Assembly (NCBI RefSeq): GCF_043290135.1 | Contig: NC_134700.1 | Coordinates: 244,178,088 to 244,242,087, forward strand | Reading direction: 5' to 3' | Source of the DNA: Rhipicephalus microplus | Lineage: Eukaryota; Arthropoda; Arachnida; Ixodida; Ixodidae | Length of the DNA stretch: 64,000 bases | Part shown: positions 44,961-56,040 of the stretch, piece after piece | Layout: every line of letters begins with the position of its first letter | Numbering within the stretch: the first letter of the stretch is position 1 | Program-made: the position numbers and the translations under genes | Notes under the pieces: generated by a model | The model's database searches: none | The model's input: only the letters and a program-made list of their open reading frames with translations | Told to the model about the DNA's origin: nothing

Positions 44961-45030
44961 GGATATCCTGTACTGTCTACGTCGGAGGGTCGCGAACGCC
45001 CTAGACCATAGGGTGCTTCACCCCTAATAT
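44889..45030 (-). repeat. (TGTC)n array with a GGGTGAAGCACCC hairpin flank
   Basis: Eighteen TGTC units (44889-44960) are followed 50 bases later by GGGTGCTTCACCCCTAAT (45011-45028). On the minus strand this is TTAGGGGTGAAGCACCC, a perfect 5-bp stem with a 3-base loop. It resembles the TTTAGGGGCGAAGCTCC end of family C, so this is probably another microsatellite-bearing element end. Confidence 0.5.
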
Positions 45031-45049
45031 ATTTTCCGTCGTTTGAAGC

Positions 45050-45788
45050 CTTCAAGGGACACTAAAGTCAAATAACAATTTACGTCAGAGTGAAAGCTCA
45101 ATGTGTGACAACACCTAAAACGACAATACTATCAACAGCACTACCCTACTTACCGAGAAATTGGGGTAAATGAACAAGAACACAAGCGCCACGGTACGAC
45201 ATTTTCAAAATAATCCCGATGACATCAGAAGGACCACCTGCAAAAATCGCTAGTAATCGATCTAACTGCACTAAATAAAGGACCTTCCGTACATCAAGAG
45301 ACGCAATTAAATGCCGCTTGTTCGTTTCTGTTCGATTCATAAAAAAATAACCGCCGGACGTTACTATGGGGAATGGCGCGAATTGTTCAAAAAATTCGCT
45401 TTCGCGTGGTTACACGGGACAGGTGGTGTCATCTAGCGGGGCGCAGTTGAAACAATCAACGTCTGCAATCTCGAAGCCAATGGGTGGAAATTGATCAATG
45501 GTCATTGTAGCTGCTGCGGCTCCTGCTGCTTTTAGTCTGCTGCTGCTATAGCGCAGTAAAGCCGGGCAACGTTGTGCATGGCAACAGTGACGTGAATCGG
45601 TCCGGTCAGTCCACTCCTTGAGGCGCGTATATTGAAGTGCGCTAACTCGATGCGGATCACTAAAACGTTATGTTATTTCAAAATAGGCCCTTCGTTGGCA
45701 CAAAAGTAACACTATGAGGTTTCTGGACCACTATTTCAACAATCAACGTCGACTCGACTTAATAGTTGCCTTTAGCGTCCCTTTAAAG
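45050..45788. mobile_element. MITE, 739 bp, with terminal inverted repeats
   Basis: The left end CTTCAAGGGACACTAAAG and the complement of the right end, CTTTAAAGGGACGCTAAAG, match at 17 of 19 positions with one one-base gap; weaker similarity continues to about 25 bp. The interior has no coding frame of note. No confident target duplication is seen. Superfamily is not assigned. Confidence 0.75.
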
Positions 45789-45819
45789 CCAGCGAATATC
45801 ACGCCAGAATTATCACCCT

Positions 45820-45945
45820 CCTCCTCACATCTTCTTCGTCTCCTTCCCCATCACCTTACAGACGCTGAGCCGCCCTTCACCTGTAAAATGGCGTCTTTTT
45901 CTCACCAGAAATCTGGACGACGGATCACATGGAGAACGCTGACAG
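45820..45945 (+). repeat. LINE 3' UTR fragment
   Basis: ACCTTACAGACGCTGAGCCGC followed by CTGTAAAATGGCGTCTTTTTC parallels the 3' UTR of the LINE at 32290-35720 (35665-35735). Only the non-coding end is present. Confidence 0.5.
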
Positions 45946-46231
45946 AAGGTCGACACATAGCACCTCCCTCTACTTTCTTCCTCTAAGAAGCTTCCACTGA
46001 AAGGCACCATATATTCAACTACGGAACAGGAAGAAACAAATAGAAACAAGCTTTGAGAGAAATTGGTGATCCTTAGGTTCTCAGGTTATTCCGGTGCATC
46101 CGGGTTCTTAAGGTGAACGAGTTGAAAGTCGGTCGTATCAAGCCAAGCAGCACGTGAAAGCTTGGGGGATATTTTTTTGTATTTTCTTTGTGCGTAGTAA
46201 TCGTGAGACAAAGTGAAATGTGTTTACACAC

Positions 46232-46300
46232 CTACAGGAGCCGAACCCGCCACATCCATCTCGCGTGCGCGGTGCTTAACCCGTTGTGCTGGGGCTTCCC
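46232..46300 (-). mobile_element. tRNA-like sequence, SINE head or tRNA pseudogene
   Basis: On the minus strand, AGCACAACGGGTTAAGC is a good box A (46274-46290) and GGGTTCGGCTCCT a near-consensus box B (46237-46249), correctly spaced. The acceptor stem does not pair convincingly. It adjoins the left LTR of the Gypsy element. Confidence 0.5.
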
Positions 46301-46369
46301 CTGTCAAATTGCATAGATGTTTTGTAATAATCATAATCATCATTTTACTTCAGGGTGAACCTCTTTTCA

Positions 46370-47529
46370 CACCGGTCCCGTTAATTAGGGAGGCGATCGC
46401 CGGGCTGATTCCAAGAGCCGAAGTATCGGCCCCCCGAACCGCACCACGAACGCGTGGACAATTTAGAAGTGGTCCTTTTTGGCGCGCCAGCGGACGCCGG
46501 CTGTGGCCCAAAGAGTAAGTCAGAGCCGAGAGTTGATAAACAAAACAGAATTATATTCTCAATAATGGCAGATCAAAGACAATACATAAGTATGCACACT
46601 CCACAATAGTTGAATACAATATGTCTCCCACCAAACAACGTACTACACAGTACAATCAGCCACACTCGAAACAACGGACCAGACAACAATACGCACTACG
46701 ATGCAGTCGCATGCATTGAACAACCAAGACACTTAAAGACTGAAGAGATAGGAAACCTATTCAGTCCAAAGTTCTTGGAACAAAAGTCTAGATGATACTC
46801 TTCCGAGAATCACTCACTCAAAGTCCAGTGTTGTTGTCGTTCCGCGGCCCCCCGAAGTTTCTCTTCCAGGAAACCTCACCGAAGTTTCTTTTCCAGGAAA
46901 CCTCGCGTCTTCAATTGGCCACTCTCCACGCTTCAACTTCTTCGCCGGAAACACGTCGGCTTCACACACGTAGCTGTTGCCACGCGTCTTCGCTCGATAG
47001 CGGTAAACACACACTCTTGCCTGTAGCTCGAGTCGTCACCCCTCAGGTGGAAATCATCTTCTGCTGCTTTGTCTCCACGGACAAAACCTTCGCCGACTAC
47101 ACGGCGGAATCCCTACGCGCTCTGGCGCTAACTTCCGTCTTCTCCTGATCTCTCACCTCGGCTGCTCCATTAAATACCTTCCGCGCGAGACCCCAGAAAG
47201 TTCTCGTCATTTCGTCGGCGCGATACGCAGCGAAGGCTGGGGAGAGGGCGAGTCGGTTCGAATGCCGTCCGCAACGGATGACTCAACCCGGCATCACCAC
47301 GCCTCTTTCCATCTAGAACATTCGAGTGCTTGCTCGGCTGCCGTTGTGGGGTGAGGAGGTTCGTGGGCGAACCTACGCTTCCGAGGGGGGATGGCCACGC
47401 GCCCGGGGAGTCCTTGGATGCTTGGCCTCTCTTTTTTTCTTTTTTTTTACGTTGACCTCGCGGTGTCTTTTCCGCGTTTCGTCGCGAGAATTTGGCGGCG
47501 CGCCCTTTTTGAGCGCTCGTTCTGTGACA
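46370..47529 (-). repeat. LTR (3' copy relative to the element)
   Basis: Direct repeat of 50314-51474. Its outer end reads CACCGGTCCCG where the other copy has TGTCGGTCCCG, so the terminal CA is lost. It contains an extra partial duplication (GAAGTTTCTTTTCCAGGAAA) and ends at TGTGACA 47529 next to the purine tract. Confidence 0.9.
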
Positions 47530-47923
47530 CTGCCCCACACTTTAAGAATGTTATCTCATAATATTGAAAACCACACAACGAGCGCGAACAGTCACCACAC
47601 ACTCTCACAGACTGTAACACAATCCGTCACTCATGACACTTCACATTAACAATAGATCACTCAATACAACTGTACACTGCAATTCAATCTCACAACACAC
47701 AGAGTATAGCCACAGGTACATGAATACAATGCTCCATCACATATTCCAAACAATACAAATATACAAAGCTCTCATTACCAAAATTGTACAATACTATACA
47801 TCACATCATCACAACAAACATTTTGATTCGCTCGACATACAGTTGTGACACAGGATAACAAGAACATTAACACAACATATGGCACTCAGCCCTACCAAAC
47901 ACATTCCCATTTGACCTCAGCAC
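47530..47923. other. Residual interior of the LTR element
   Basis: GT-rich on the minus strand, with no RT, RNase H or integrase motif in any frame. It lies between the protease frame and the 3' LTR, where pol would be expected. Confidence 0.7.
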
Positions 47924-50112
47924 CTATCCTGTGCATTTCGAGTGGCGCTTCCGCCCTTTCTTGCGGTGCTCTCTCGATCTCTTCCTATTGTTTTTGCTCG
48001 TTTTGTTCCGGCGAGCCCCTTCCAACGACGGTATCTGAGGCGGCGTCTCAGCCATCGTTGTCACTTCCGACACTGCTAACGGGTCAGGACGCTCAACCGA
48101 TCCTACCCGGTTATTCACCCGCTTGTTCAAGTCCCGACATTTGGCCTGGCTGGCCGACTCCGTCACCTTTACACTGTCGCTTGGTTTAGGTCGTGCCGAC
48201 GTAAGTCCAGCTGCCCAGTATGTGAACTCATTCAACACGATCATCTTCTCATTCACTGTCTCTTGCACCGCGGCTTCACCTGTGGCTCTAGTGAGATCCG
48301 TCACGGGCTGCTCCTCCACTGTATCTCGCGGTCGCTGGGTTGGCGAGGGCTCTATCTTAGGGTCTTCTCCCAAACATTCCGGATCATTCGGTCCTCGCGC
48401 CCCGTCGATGTTTCCGATGACAAGGTCGTACAGGGGGGTCGTCATGCATAAAGCACTAACCTTCCCGCTGAAGTACGGGGTTTCAACCTCGATTTCTGCT
48501 TCGGGAAGCATCCGAACCGTACGGTCAATTAGGCGAACCGGTTTCGTTTTGCCTGTTAACTCACTTTCCCGTACCAAATTTCTCCGCACGATAACAGAGG
48601 AGCTGCCGGTATCTTTTAACACCGTAATCTTTTTGTCCGCAACTTTTCCAGGCAGCGTTGGCATTCCCTTCGAAACACCGGTTGGCTGTTTTGTCATTAC
48701 AGCACCCACAATAGGGATTTTCTTCCCATTTTTCAACTCTACAAATCCGTCGGTGACGGCATTATCATCGGATTTCGGTGCTGCTGGCACACAGGACACC
48801 TGGTGAGTTTGACTCGCTCCGTTTCGACATGCGTCTGCTTTGTGCCCAGTCTAACCACACTTGAAACATTTTACAACCGTGGGGCTCGCGAAGTTAGTTC
48901 GGCAGTTTTTAGCACGATGACTCACTCGGTTACACAGAAAACATCGCGGAATTCTCTCCGGTGCACGCTTCTTTTCTTCGGGAGCCGATTTCTTCGAATC
49001 TTCAGGACACTCCTTCTTGACCCTGGCCAAATTAGTTCCACCTTGCGCTTCCAAGAATTGATCAGCCAATTCGAGCATGCCTTCAAGTGACTCAGCCTTC
49101 CTCTCTTTCAAGTACAGCGACAGGCTTGGGTGGCAACTAGTAAGAAATTGTTCTCTAATTAGGAGCTCTCTAAGCTCATCGTACTCCTGTGCTGTCCCTG
49201 AAAGTTCAATCCATCTGTCGAAATAATGGCAAAGTCGGGCGGCATACTGCGTAGCCGTCTAACCATCAGCTGGCTTTCCTGTCCGAAATCTGTCCCGGAA
49301 TCCTTCCACAGTAAATCTAAATCGCTTCAGCAAAGCAGCTTTCACCTTTGCACAGTTGGCTGCATCGGTCGGCGTCAGCCTACCGTACACACTGAGCGCT
49401 TCACCACTCAAGCAAGTACTCAAAGCAGTTGCCCATTGATGTTCCGGCCAATTCTGGCTCCTCGCAATTGTCTCAAATTGGTGAAGGTACGCGTCAAGGT
49501 CGTCCTTCCTTTCATCAAACGCTACGAGCAGCTTGCTTGGGTTCAAGCGGAAGCCGTGGTCCTCCCGTTCGCTGCTTTCAACACTAGCTTGGACCGGAGT
49601 TTCACTTCGCTGTTGCAAACGGAGCCGCTCGAGTTCCATCTCGTGCTGCCGCTGCCGTTCCCTTTCCTCTCTTTCTTCTTTCAGCTGTCGCTCCTTTGCC
49701 TTTCTTCCTTCTCTTGCCCTCTCAGCGGCCAGTTTTCTCTCTCCAGCTCCAACTTCAACTGCTGCTCTCTTTCTTCTTTCAGCTGTCGCTCCTTTGCCTC
49801 TCTTTCTTCTCTCACCCTTTCGGCTGCCAACTTCTCTCTCTCCAACTCCAACTTCAATTTTTGCTCTCTTTCTTCCTTCGCCCTGTCAGCAGCCAGCCTT
49901 TCTCTCTCCAACTCAGCTGCTTTTTCTTCCTTGGCCCTCTCAGCTGCCAACCTCTCTCGTTCCAACTCAGCTGCTTTTTCTTCTTTGGCTCTCTCAGTTG
50001 CCAACCTATCTCTCTCCACCGCCTCTTTCTCCTTCTGGCTTACCCACTTCCGTAGTTCGGCGCCAGAAAGACCCATCTTCTCACCAAGAGCTACTAACTT
50101 TTCGAAATCCAT
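47924..50112 (-). pseudogene. gag-protease frame of the Gypsy-type element
   Basis: From ATG 50112 (MDFEKLVALGEKMGLSGAEL) the frame encodes a charged coiled coil built of roughly 17-residue repeats (LAAERAKEEKAAELERE). It then shifts phase at about 49680-49760, continues through the capsid region (KLLVAFDERKDDLDAYLHQF; LSGEALSVYGRL) and meets a stop at 49259. Beyond it is a SCAN-like helical module (LRELLIREQFL, 49170-49140) and a CCHC region (CFLCNRVSHRAKNC; CFKCG), then a stop at 48848-48850. The protease follows from 48799, with LKDTGSSSVIV (active Asp) and LYDLVIGNI. It ends in a lysine/arginine-rich tail at 47924. One frameshift and two stops inactivate it. Confidence 0.85.
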
Positions 50113-50287
50113 TGTGTCTCGCAAATAAAGTCTTGCCGCGTGCAAAAAGTATCTGCCTAAATCAGTCTATCGGAACACTCCACTGCACTCGTTAACGAGA
50201 ACACTGAACAACACACAAAATCGTTCCGATAGCACTATCAACACTCGAGGCTCTTTCTCACTACTTTGGACACACTGTGCACCAAAA

Positions 50288-50306
50288 GGTCCTGTTGCGG
50301 ACGCCA
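50288..50306 (-). promoter_or_regulatory. Candidate primer-binding site of the LTR element
   Basis: Read on the minus strand it starts TGGCGTCCGCAACAGGACC, i.e. complementary to a tRNA 3' end terminating in CCA, seven bases inside the 5' LTR boundary. Which tRNA would prime is not determined. Confidence 0.6.
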
Positions 50307-50313
50307 GATTAAT

Positions 50314-51474
50314 TGTCGGTCCCGTAAATTAGGGAGGCTATCGCCGGGCTAATTCAAAGGCCGAAGTATCGGCCCCCCGAACCACACCACGAAAGCGCGG
50401 ACAATTTAGAAGTGGTCCTTTTTGGCGCGCCAGCGGATGCCGGCTGTGGCCCAAAGAACAATTATGAGCCGAGAGTTGATAAACAAAACAGAATTATATT
50501 CTCAATAATGCAGATCAAAGACAATACACAAGTATGCACACTCCACAATAGTTGAATACAATATGTCTCCCACCAAACAACGTACTACACAGTACAATCA
50601 GCCACACTCGAAGCAACGGACACAGACAACAATACGCACTACAATGCAGTCGCATGCATTGAACAACCAAGACAATTAAAGACTAAAGAGATAGGAAACC
50701 TATTCAGTCCAAAGTTCTTGGAACAAAAGTCTAGATGATACTCTTCCGAGAATCACTCACTCAAAGTCCAGCATTGTTGTCGTTCCCCAGCCCCCCCGAA
50801 GTTTCTCTTCCAGGAAACCTCGCCGACGTTTCTCTTCCAGGAAACCTCGCGTCTTCAAATGGCCACTCTCCATGCTTCAACTCCTTCGCCGAAAACACGT
50901 CGGCTTCACACACGCAGCTGTTGCCACGCGTCTTCACTCGATAGCGGTAAACACACACTCTTGCCTGTAGCTCGAGTCGTCCCCCCTCAGGTAAAAATCA
51001 TCTTCTTCTCCTGCTTTGTCTCCACGGACAAAACCTTCGCCGACTACACGGCGGAATCCCTACGCGCTCTGGCGCTAACTTCCGTCTTCTCCTGATCTCT
51101 CACCTCGGCTGCTCCATTAAATACCTTCCGCGCGAGATCCCAGAAAGTTCTCGTCATTTCGTTGGCGCGATACGCAGCGAAGGCTGGGGAGAGGGCAAGT
51201 TGGTTCGAATGCCGTCCGCAACGGATGACTCAACCTGGCATCACCACGCCTCTTTCCATCTAGAACATTCGAGTGCTTGCTCGGCTGCCGTTGTGGGGTG
51301 AGGAGGTTCGTGGGCGAACCTACGCTTCCGAGGGGGGAGGGCCACGCGCCCGGGGAGTCCTTGGATGCTTGGCCTCTCTTTTTTCTTTTTTTTACGTTGA
51401 CCTCGGGGCGTCTCTTCCGCATTTCGTTGCGAGAATTTGGCGGCGCGCCCTTTTTGAGCGCTCGTTCTGTGACA
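50314..51474 (-). repeat. LTR (5' copy relative to the element)
   Basis: About 1161 bp with TG...CA termini on the minus strand. It matches 46370-47529 along its length with small indels. Plus- and minus-strand open frames inside both LTRs are shared shadows. Confidence 0.9.
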
Positions 51475-51489
51475 CTCCTACAGCCACGA

Positions 51490-51680
51490 CCTGACTAGGG
51501 GGACGCAGTAGTGGATCGCACCAAAAATTTTGACCACCTGGGCTTCTTCAATATACACCTAAAGCTAACTGAACGGGCCTCTATAACATCTTTACCTCCA
51601 TCGAAAATGTTAGCGCCGTGGCTAAAATTCCATCCAGCGACTTTCGAGTCAGCATTTGAACACCATAAACACTAAACCCC
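51490..51680 (-). mobile_element. Highly diverged SINE
   Basis: GACGCAGTAGTGGATCGCACC, TTTTGACCACCTGGGCTTC, ACGGGCCTCTATAACAT and CTCCATCGAAAATGTTAGC follow the order of the minus-strand Ruka-like SINE. The tail and box B are lost. Confidence 0.65.
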
Positions 51681-53525
51681 GGTAAAAAGTTGTTTTTTTT
51701 TTGTACCACCTAAATTCATAGTGTCGGCTAGCCCCACTAGTGCACTCGTGGCAAACATTTAAAAAATCATTTATAAAACAGTGTCAGTGTGTCTGTGTAC
51801 TTTAAAAACAGGCAACTATCCAAGACGTCCTTCAAGGCTATGTTAGGACACCAAAATTGGAAGATTTGAGATTTAAAACAACATAGTCATGAAAGTTTAT
51901 TAGAGATCTGTTATGGAGATCTGAACACAACATAACAGTAATAGAATTCAGTATAGAAAGTAGCCACAGCACCCACTCATTTTAAGTTTTCGTAAAGCAG
52001 GCTTTCGCTTCCGTAATCTAAGGGTCCATCTGGGTGCCATTTCAGCTGTATTGTTTGCCACTGTGTGAGGCTTAACATTAAGAGACTGGAAGACCGCTCA
52101 CTGACGGGGGTAGCGAATATCAGATCGATGGGTTGGTCTTGCCTGTAGTTCTCTGTCTAGGACAGAAAATCACCGGTCGATTAGACATGGAACGTATAGC
52201 AAACGATATGAAAAACGCCACTGAGGACGGCGGCGTGTTCGATAGCGAGCTGAACTTGAGAAGCTCGCGGGAATACGGTAGAATCAGCTCGCATAACATC
52301 AAAGGGTGATTTGGACATCATTAGAAGATGATTTCGTCCTGCATCTGGAAAGGCTGAGAATGAGGATACTCTAAATTTGGGCGTATTTCAATACTCACGG
52401 TAGATGAATAAATCATCGCGATGACCATCTCGTACACGATGCTGCTCTGTCCAGATACAGAATGGCAGCTGAGCGGAATGCTCTGGTATTGCTGGTGCTG
52501 TCTTCCGCACGCGAGCAGATGTTCTGCAACGTGCTCAATGTAAGCTACGGTATATTTCTTGTTGATTTAAATTCGAAAGAAGTTAATTAGCTTTCTATTG
52601 TCAACGCCAGGTGACGCCACGTTGCACCGACGTCATTCAGACGCATCGAAACGTTCAAACGCCTCAGGCTCAATGCTGCCTGGACGGTCTACGATGCTGC
52701 CCAGAATTGAAATGCAACCTCCGAAGGAACCTATAAAAGTTATCTCATCTTCTTTAATTAAGCCCCATAAAAAACAACCTTCTTTATCAGGATTGTTGAA
52801 CAAATTAGCCTGAGGAAGGCAAAAGAAGCAACAACAGCCACTCGTGCGAAGGCAGTGATGAAAAGACATCGAAAATAAGCACAAACGGGACTGTGCTTCC
52901 TTGAGCCCTAATTGTTCTTCCGCGTAAAGTTTGCGCGTGTTCGTGAGGAGCGAGGAAATCAAACAGAAGAGCATACTTCCTGTCTAGTTGCAGTCTCATC
53001 TGCGATGCCAAGAAAGCTAAAAGTAAATAAAGAGCATTGTACAGACTAGTCACACTGTTTTGCCCAACGTCTTCCCCGAGAAAAGTTTGTCGGTTCTGCC
53101 TGTAAATTACTGCACGCTTCCTTGAAGCCCCGAACACTATATAAACAACTGGCTTTGCCGAGAGGTGACACAACTCGGCACATTTTTTATTCGTCTCCAG
53201 AGATGGTCTGCAAGTCACCATTGTACGACATCTTTTTCCTCCTATATTATTTCACTGTTCTTCGCAAATCGGGCGTATTTGCTTGGAAGCCGTACCATGC
53301 TACGATAGCTTAACAGCTGCGACACTTTTTTTTTCCTCTTTCCTTCAGTATTTCTTAAGCATTTACGGCAGGTTACTTTTCTGGAAAAGTGCTGTCTTGT
53401 TTAGTTCCACTTCTGGTAAAACGTGATACCGACTACTAAAGTTCAGTATATCCTGTCTCGCACGTGTTATTGCTTGTACTTGTGCAACGGAATTCGGTAT
53501 CTTACGGTGTACATTTTTCTCTCTA
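51681..53525. other. Unassigned sequence
   Basis: AT-rich. No recognised gene; the frames at 52598-52813 and 52805-53221 have no domain signature. Confidence 0.35.
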
Positions 53526-53569
53526 TATGCGAAGCATTCATTTTTCAATCAATGGTGCTTAAGCTATTG

Positions 53570-53624
<55 letters not shown>

Positions 53625-53680
53625 ATCTGTCCATCTATATATCTATCTGTCGGTCCGTCTGTCTTTGTGCGTCCATCCAA
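53526..53680 (+). repeat. CGAAG-led (TCTA)n array
   Basis: GCGAAGCATTCATTTTTCA, with CGAAG at 53530, precedes a (TCTA)n array (53571-53624) by 41 bases. The array is followed by degenerate TCTG/GTCC units to about 53675. Same arrangement as family A. Confidence 0.6.
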
Positions 53681-53899
53681 AACGAATAATGGTTGCCAGT
53701 AGTCAATTGGAACTTTGATTATAGTCTTTAACTGTGATGTAGTAATAATGAGGGGAATTGAAAATATTTAAATTGGTCGAAAAAGCCTTTACTGTTGTTG
53801 GCGGGCTCCGAATTCGCAACCTTCGAGTTGTAAGATTGTGGGTTTACTACTTTTGTTTTAGACTGTACTCTAGTTTCCTTTTTGCTCACACGCAGCACT

Positions 53900-55010
53900 T
53901 CACTCAAGCTTGCCATGGCTTTACCATCAGAACCCCTGTTTGGTCTGGAGTGCACCAAGACATTGTCTTGGTACCCCTGCTTTTTCTCATTTATGTAAAT
54001 ATCCCTCCGATGGCATCTTATTTAGCATGTACTATCGTGAGCAATATGAGCACGAACACGCGAAGACGTGTCGAATAGCCTCGAACCCTACATCGACTGA
54101 TTTGCAGCGGCCGCTGTGGGAAACAAAGTGGAAAGGGCGGCACGATTACGCTAGCTGTCGGCACTCCCTCCGCGATATCGTTGCTGCAAAACGCAGGTTA
54201 TAGTATGTCACTCGCTAGTGGCTGCTGCCGGTAATATGAATTCACATCAACGCGCACATCCACAATAAGTTGACCTAGTAGGGTATGAAGCTAAAAAAAA
54301 ATCGGCTGTGACGTAGCCGGCCGCTATGCAAGGGTCGTGTTTTTATTACATCTACATGGTGTTCACTGAGCATTTAGATACGCATCCTTGTTTTCGGTGA
54401 ATTTTCTTTATTTATTTTTGTGTTATCATTTTGAACCTCTTGGCCACGCACTCGCGCGTTCAAATTCATATTGCTCACGATAGTATGTGTTGGCTGGTGA
54501 TTTTATCATGTATCGCACCAACCGCAACGATAATGACCACCAAGCTGATAACAGGACCTAGATAAGAACACTACTGGATGTAGCGAATTGCTAGTGTTAG
54601 CAAGCGCTGCTAAACATCGCTGTTTTGTTTTACCCACAGAAAGAATATCCTGTCACCGCTGTATGCCCTGTGCAACGATGATATTTTTTCTGTCAGTACG
54701 CACAAGTACCTCGGCGTCATCATTTCGAGCGAAATTTTCTGGTCGACCCGTACCACAAGCATCATTAACGAAACTCATCAAACTTGGATACCTCATCATG
54801 CCGGAACTTGTCAAACTGGAATACTTGCGTCTTGGTTCCTTCTTCGTTAACCTACTATAGCTTATCTAACATGCTTTCCGTTCAAGTTTGGAAAACGCAT
54901 GCTCCGCTTGGGGCCCACATCAATCTATCCTTTATAAATGTTATGTCGACATTTTTTTTAATTTCTAACCGCTCACTTAGGCAGGAGTTCGGCAGTGAAG
55001 TTTCTGACGA
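53900..55010 (+). pseudogene. LINE reverse transcriptase remnant, split by a MITE
   Basis: The plus frame at 53930-54010 reads WSGVHQDIVLVPLLFLIYVN, the RT motif normally SGVPQG...LGPLLFLIYIND. After the MITE, LAGDFIMYRTNRNDNDHQ (about 54490-54545) corresponds to the FADD block, with Ala-Gly-Asp in place of Ala-Asp-Asp. HKYLGVIISSEIFW (about 54695-54735) is the RT thumb motif. This is a Jockey/CR1-style LINE, different from the other three. Stops and frameshifts show long inactivity. Confidence 0.75.
54032..54483. mobile_element. TA-flanked MITE inserted in a LINE remnant
   Basis: 452 bp with terminal inverted repeats CTATCGTGAGCAATATGA (18 of 18 identical, then diverged similarity to about 45 bp), bordered by TA at 54030-54031 and 54484-54485. 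TA duplication and inverted ends fit Tc1/mariner-type MITEs. The interrupted RT reading order continues on both sides, which supports the boundaries. Confidence 0.85.
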
Positions 55011-55483
55011 TGCTGAAGAGGCAATGTTCAAAACTTGTGGTTACGTGGACATCGCTCTTCAGACGTCTTTCTTCGATGTACGTGAGTAACATAAGACTTC
55101 TGGCATTGCTTTTGGAATGCTCTTGGTATAGCATATTCCTGGCATTGCCTAATAGATACTGCCAATTATAATTTCTGAGGTTTTAGGAGCTGAAGCCGTG
55201 ACAGGATTATGAAGAGCCGCTGTGGAATCTATAAGGATAAATTCTTCAACGTGACCGTACGCGAGTGTTTGGCATTTCAGCCTCGTCCAATTGAATCTCC
55301 ATCCAAGAGTCTTGTAGTCTAGCGCTTTAAGAGCTTCAGGTACAAAGACGGGTGGATCCTGCCCAGATTACAGATCATGCGAGTTCTGCGTCATAGCGCT
55401 CTTATCAAATACAATTCAGGTTATCATATGCTTAATGGACATTGACGAGTGTTGCGTGTGTAGGACGGTAGCTTGAGGCCATT
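55011..55483. other. Unassigned sequence
   Basis: No gene or repeat recognised. Confidence 0.35.
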
Positions 55484-55608
55484 AAAAAAAACCACAGCAT
55501 ATACGCGGAGTGAATGATGATGACTGGGGTGAAGCATTCGTCAGTCCGTACGTCCGTCCGTTCATCTGTCTGTCTGTTTGTCTGTACGTACGTCCGTCCA
55601 TCCATCCA

Positions 55609-55679
<71 letters not shown>

Positions 55680-55845
55680 GATGAACACTCCAAGTACCAC
55701 CATCTCGCATCTTTTCATCATATATTCATCATATGCAAGTACCGCCATCCAGCAGACATTCCATGGACAAAACGGGAGGTGACTACCTACTGCTATTACT
55801 GCATACATCGGGTACGTACGACCTATGGCTACGCCCCTAAAAAAT
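55484..55845 (-). mobile_element. Family C element, inverted copy 3
   Basis: The complement of the CCATCATTCACTCCG end word at about 55500-55525, a (TCTG)n array (55610-55680) in place of the degenerate tract, the complement of the GGCGGTGCTTCTGTATGGGG region at 55730-55760, and a CGCCCCTAAAAAA end at about 55830. Internal parts found in copies 1 and 2 are missing. Confidence 0.7.
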
Positions 55846-56040
55846 CATAGCATATCCACGGAGTGCATGATGATCAGTGGGGCAAAGCGTCCATCAGTCC
55901 ATCCGTAGTTCCGTTCGTCCGTCCGTGCATCCGTCCATCCGTCTGTGAGCCCGTGCATCCGTCTATGCATCTGTGAGTCCGTCCGTGCGTCCATCCGTCT
56001 TAGCGTTCGTTCATGCGTCTGTCGTGCGTCTGCTTTGAGG
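55846..56040 (-). mobile_element. Family C element, partial inverted copy 4
   Basis: Immediately after copy 3, the CATATCCACGGAGTGCATGATGAT end word begins again, followed by degenerate CCGTCCATCCGT units. The element then stops, so two copies lie head to tail. Confidence 0.6.

Larger units (their letters stand above)
46370..51474 (-). mobile_element. Gypsy-type LTR retrotransposon lacking RT and integrase
   Basis: Two direct repeats of about 1160 bp flank a 2784-bp interior. On the minus strand each LTR begins TGTCACAGAACG; the 50314 copy ends in CGACA. A primer-binding-site candidate (TGG start; tRNA 3' CCA pairing) is at 50288-50306, 7 bases inside the 5' LTR. A purine tract, AAAGTGTGGGGCAG, abuts the 3' LTR at 47530-47543. 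The interior encodes gag and aspartic protease only; the remaining 390 bp before the 3' LTR are GT-rich and non-coding. The LTRs differ at scattered sites, so the insertion is not fresh. No target duplication is evident. Autonomous relatives would have to supply RT and integrase. Confidence 0.88.

Noticed and set aside
46232..46300. Functional tRNA gene
   Set aside because: Boxes A and B are present but the acceptor and anticodon stems do not pair convincingly.
48123..50195. Plus-strand frames of 220-300 codons across the Gypsy interior
   Set aside because: Leu/Ser/Phe-rich shadows of the minus-strand gag coiled coil and protease.
46370..51474. Segmental duplication of a 1.16-kb block
   Set aside because: TG...CA ends, primer-binding site, purine tract and gag-protease between the repeats show that they are LTRs.
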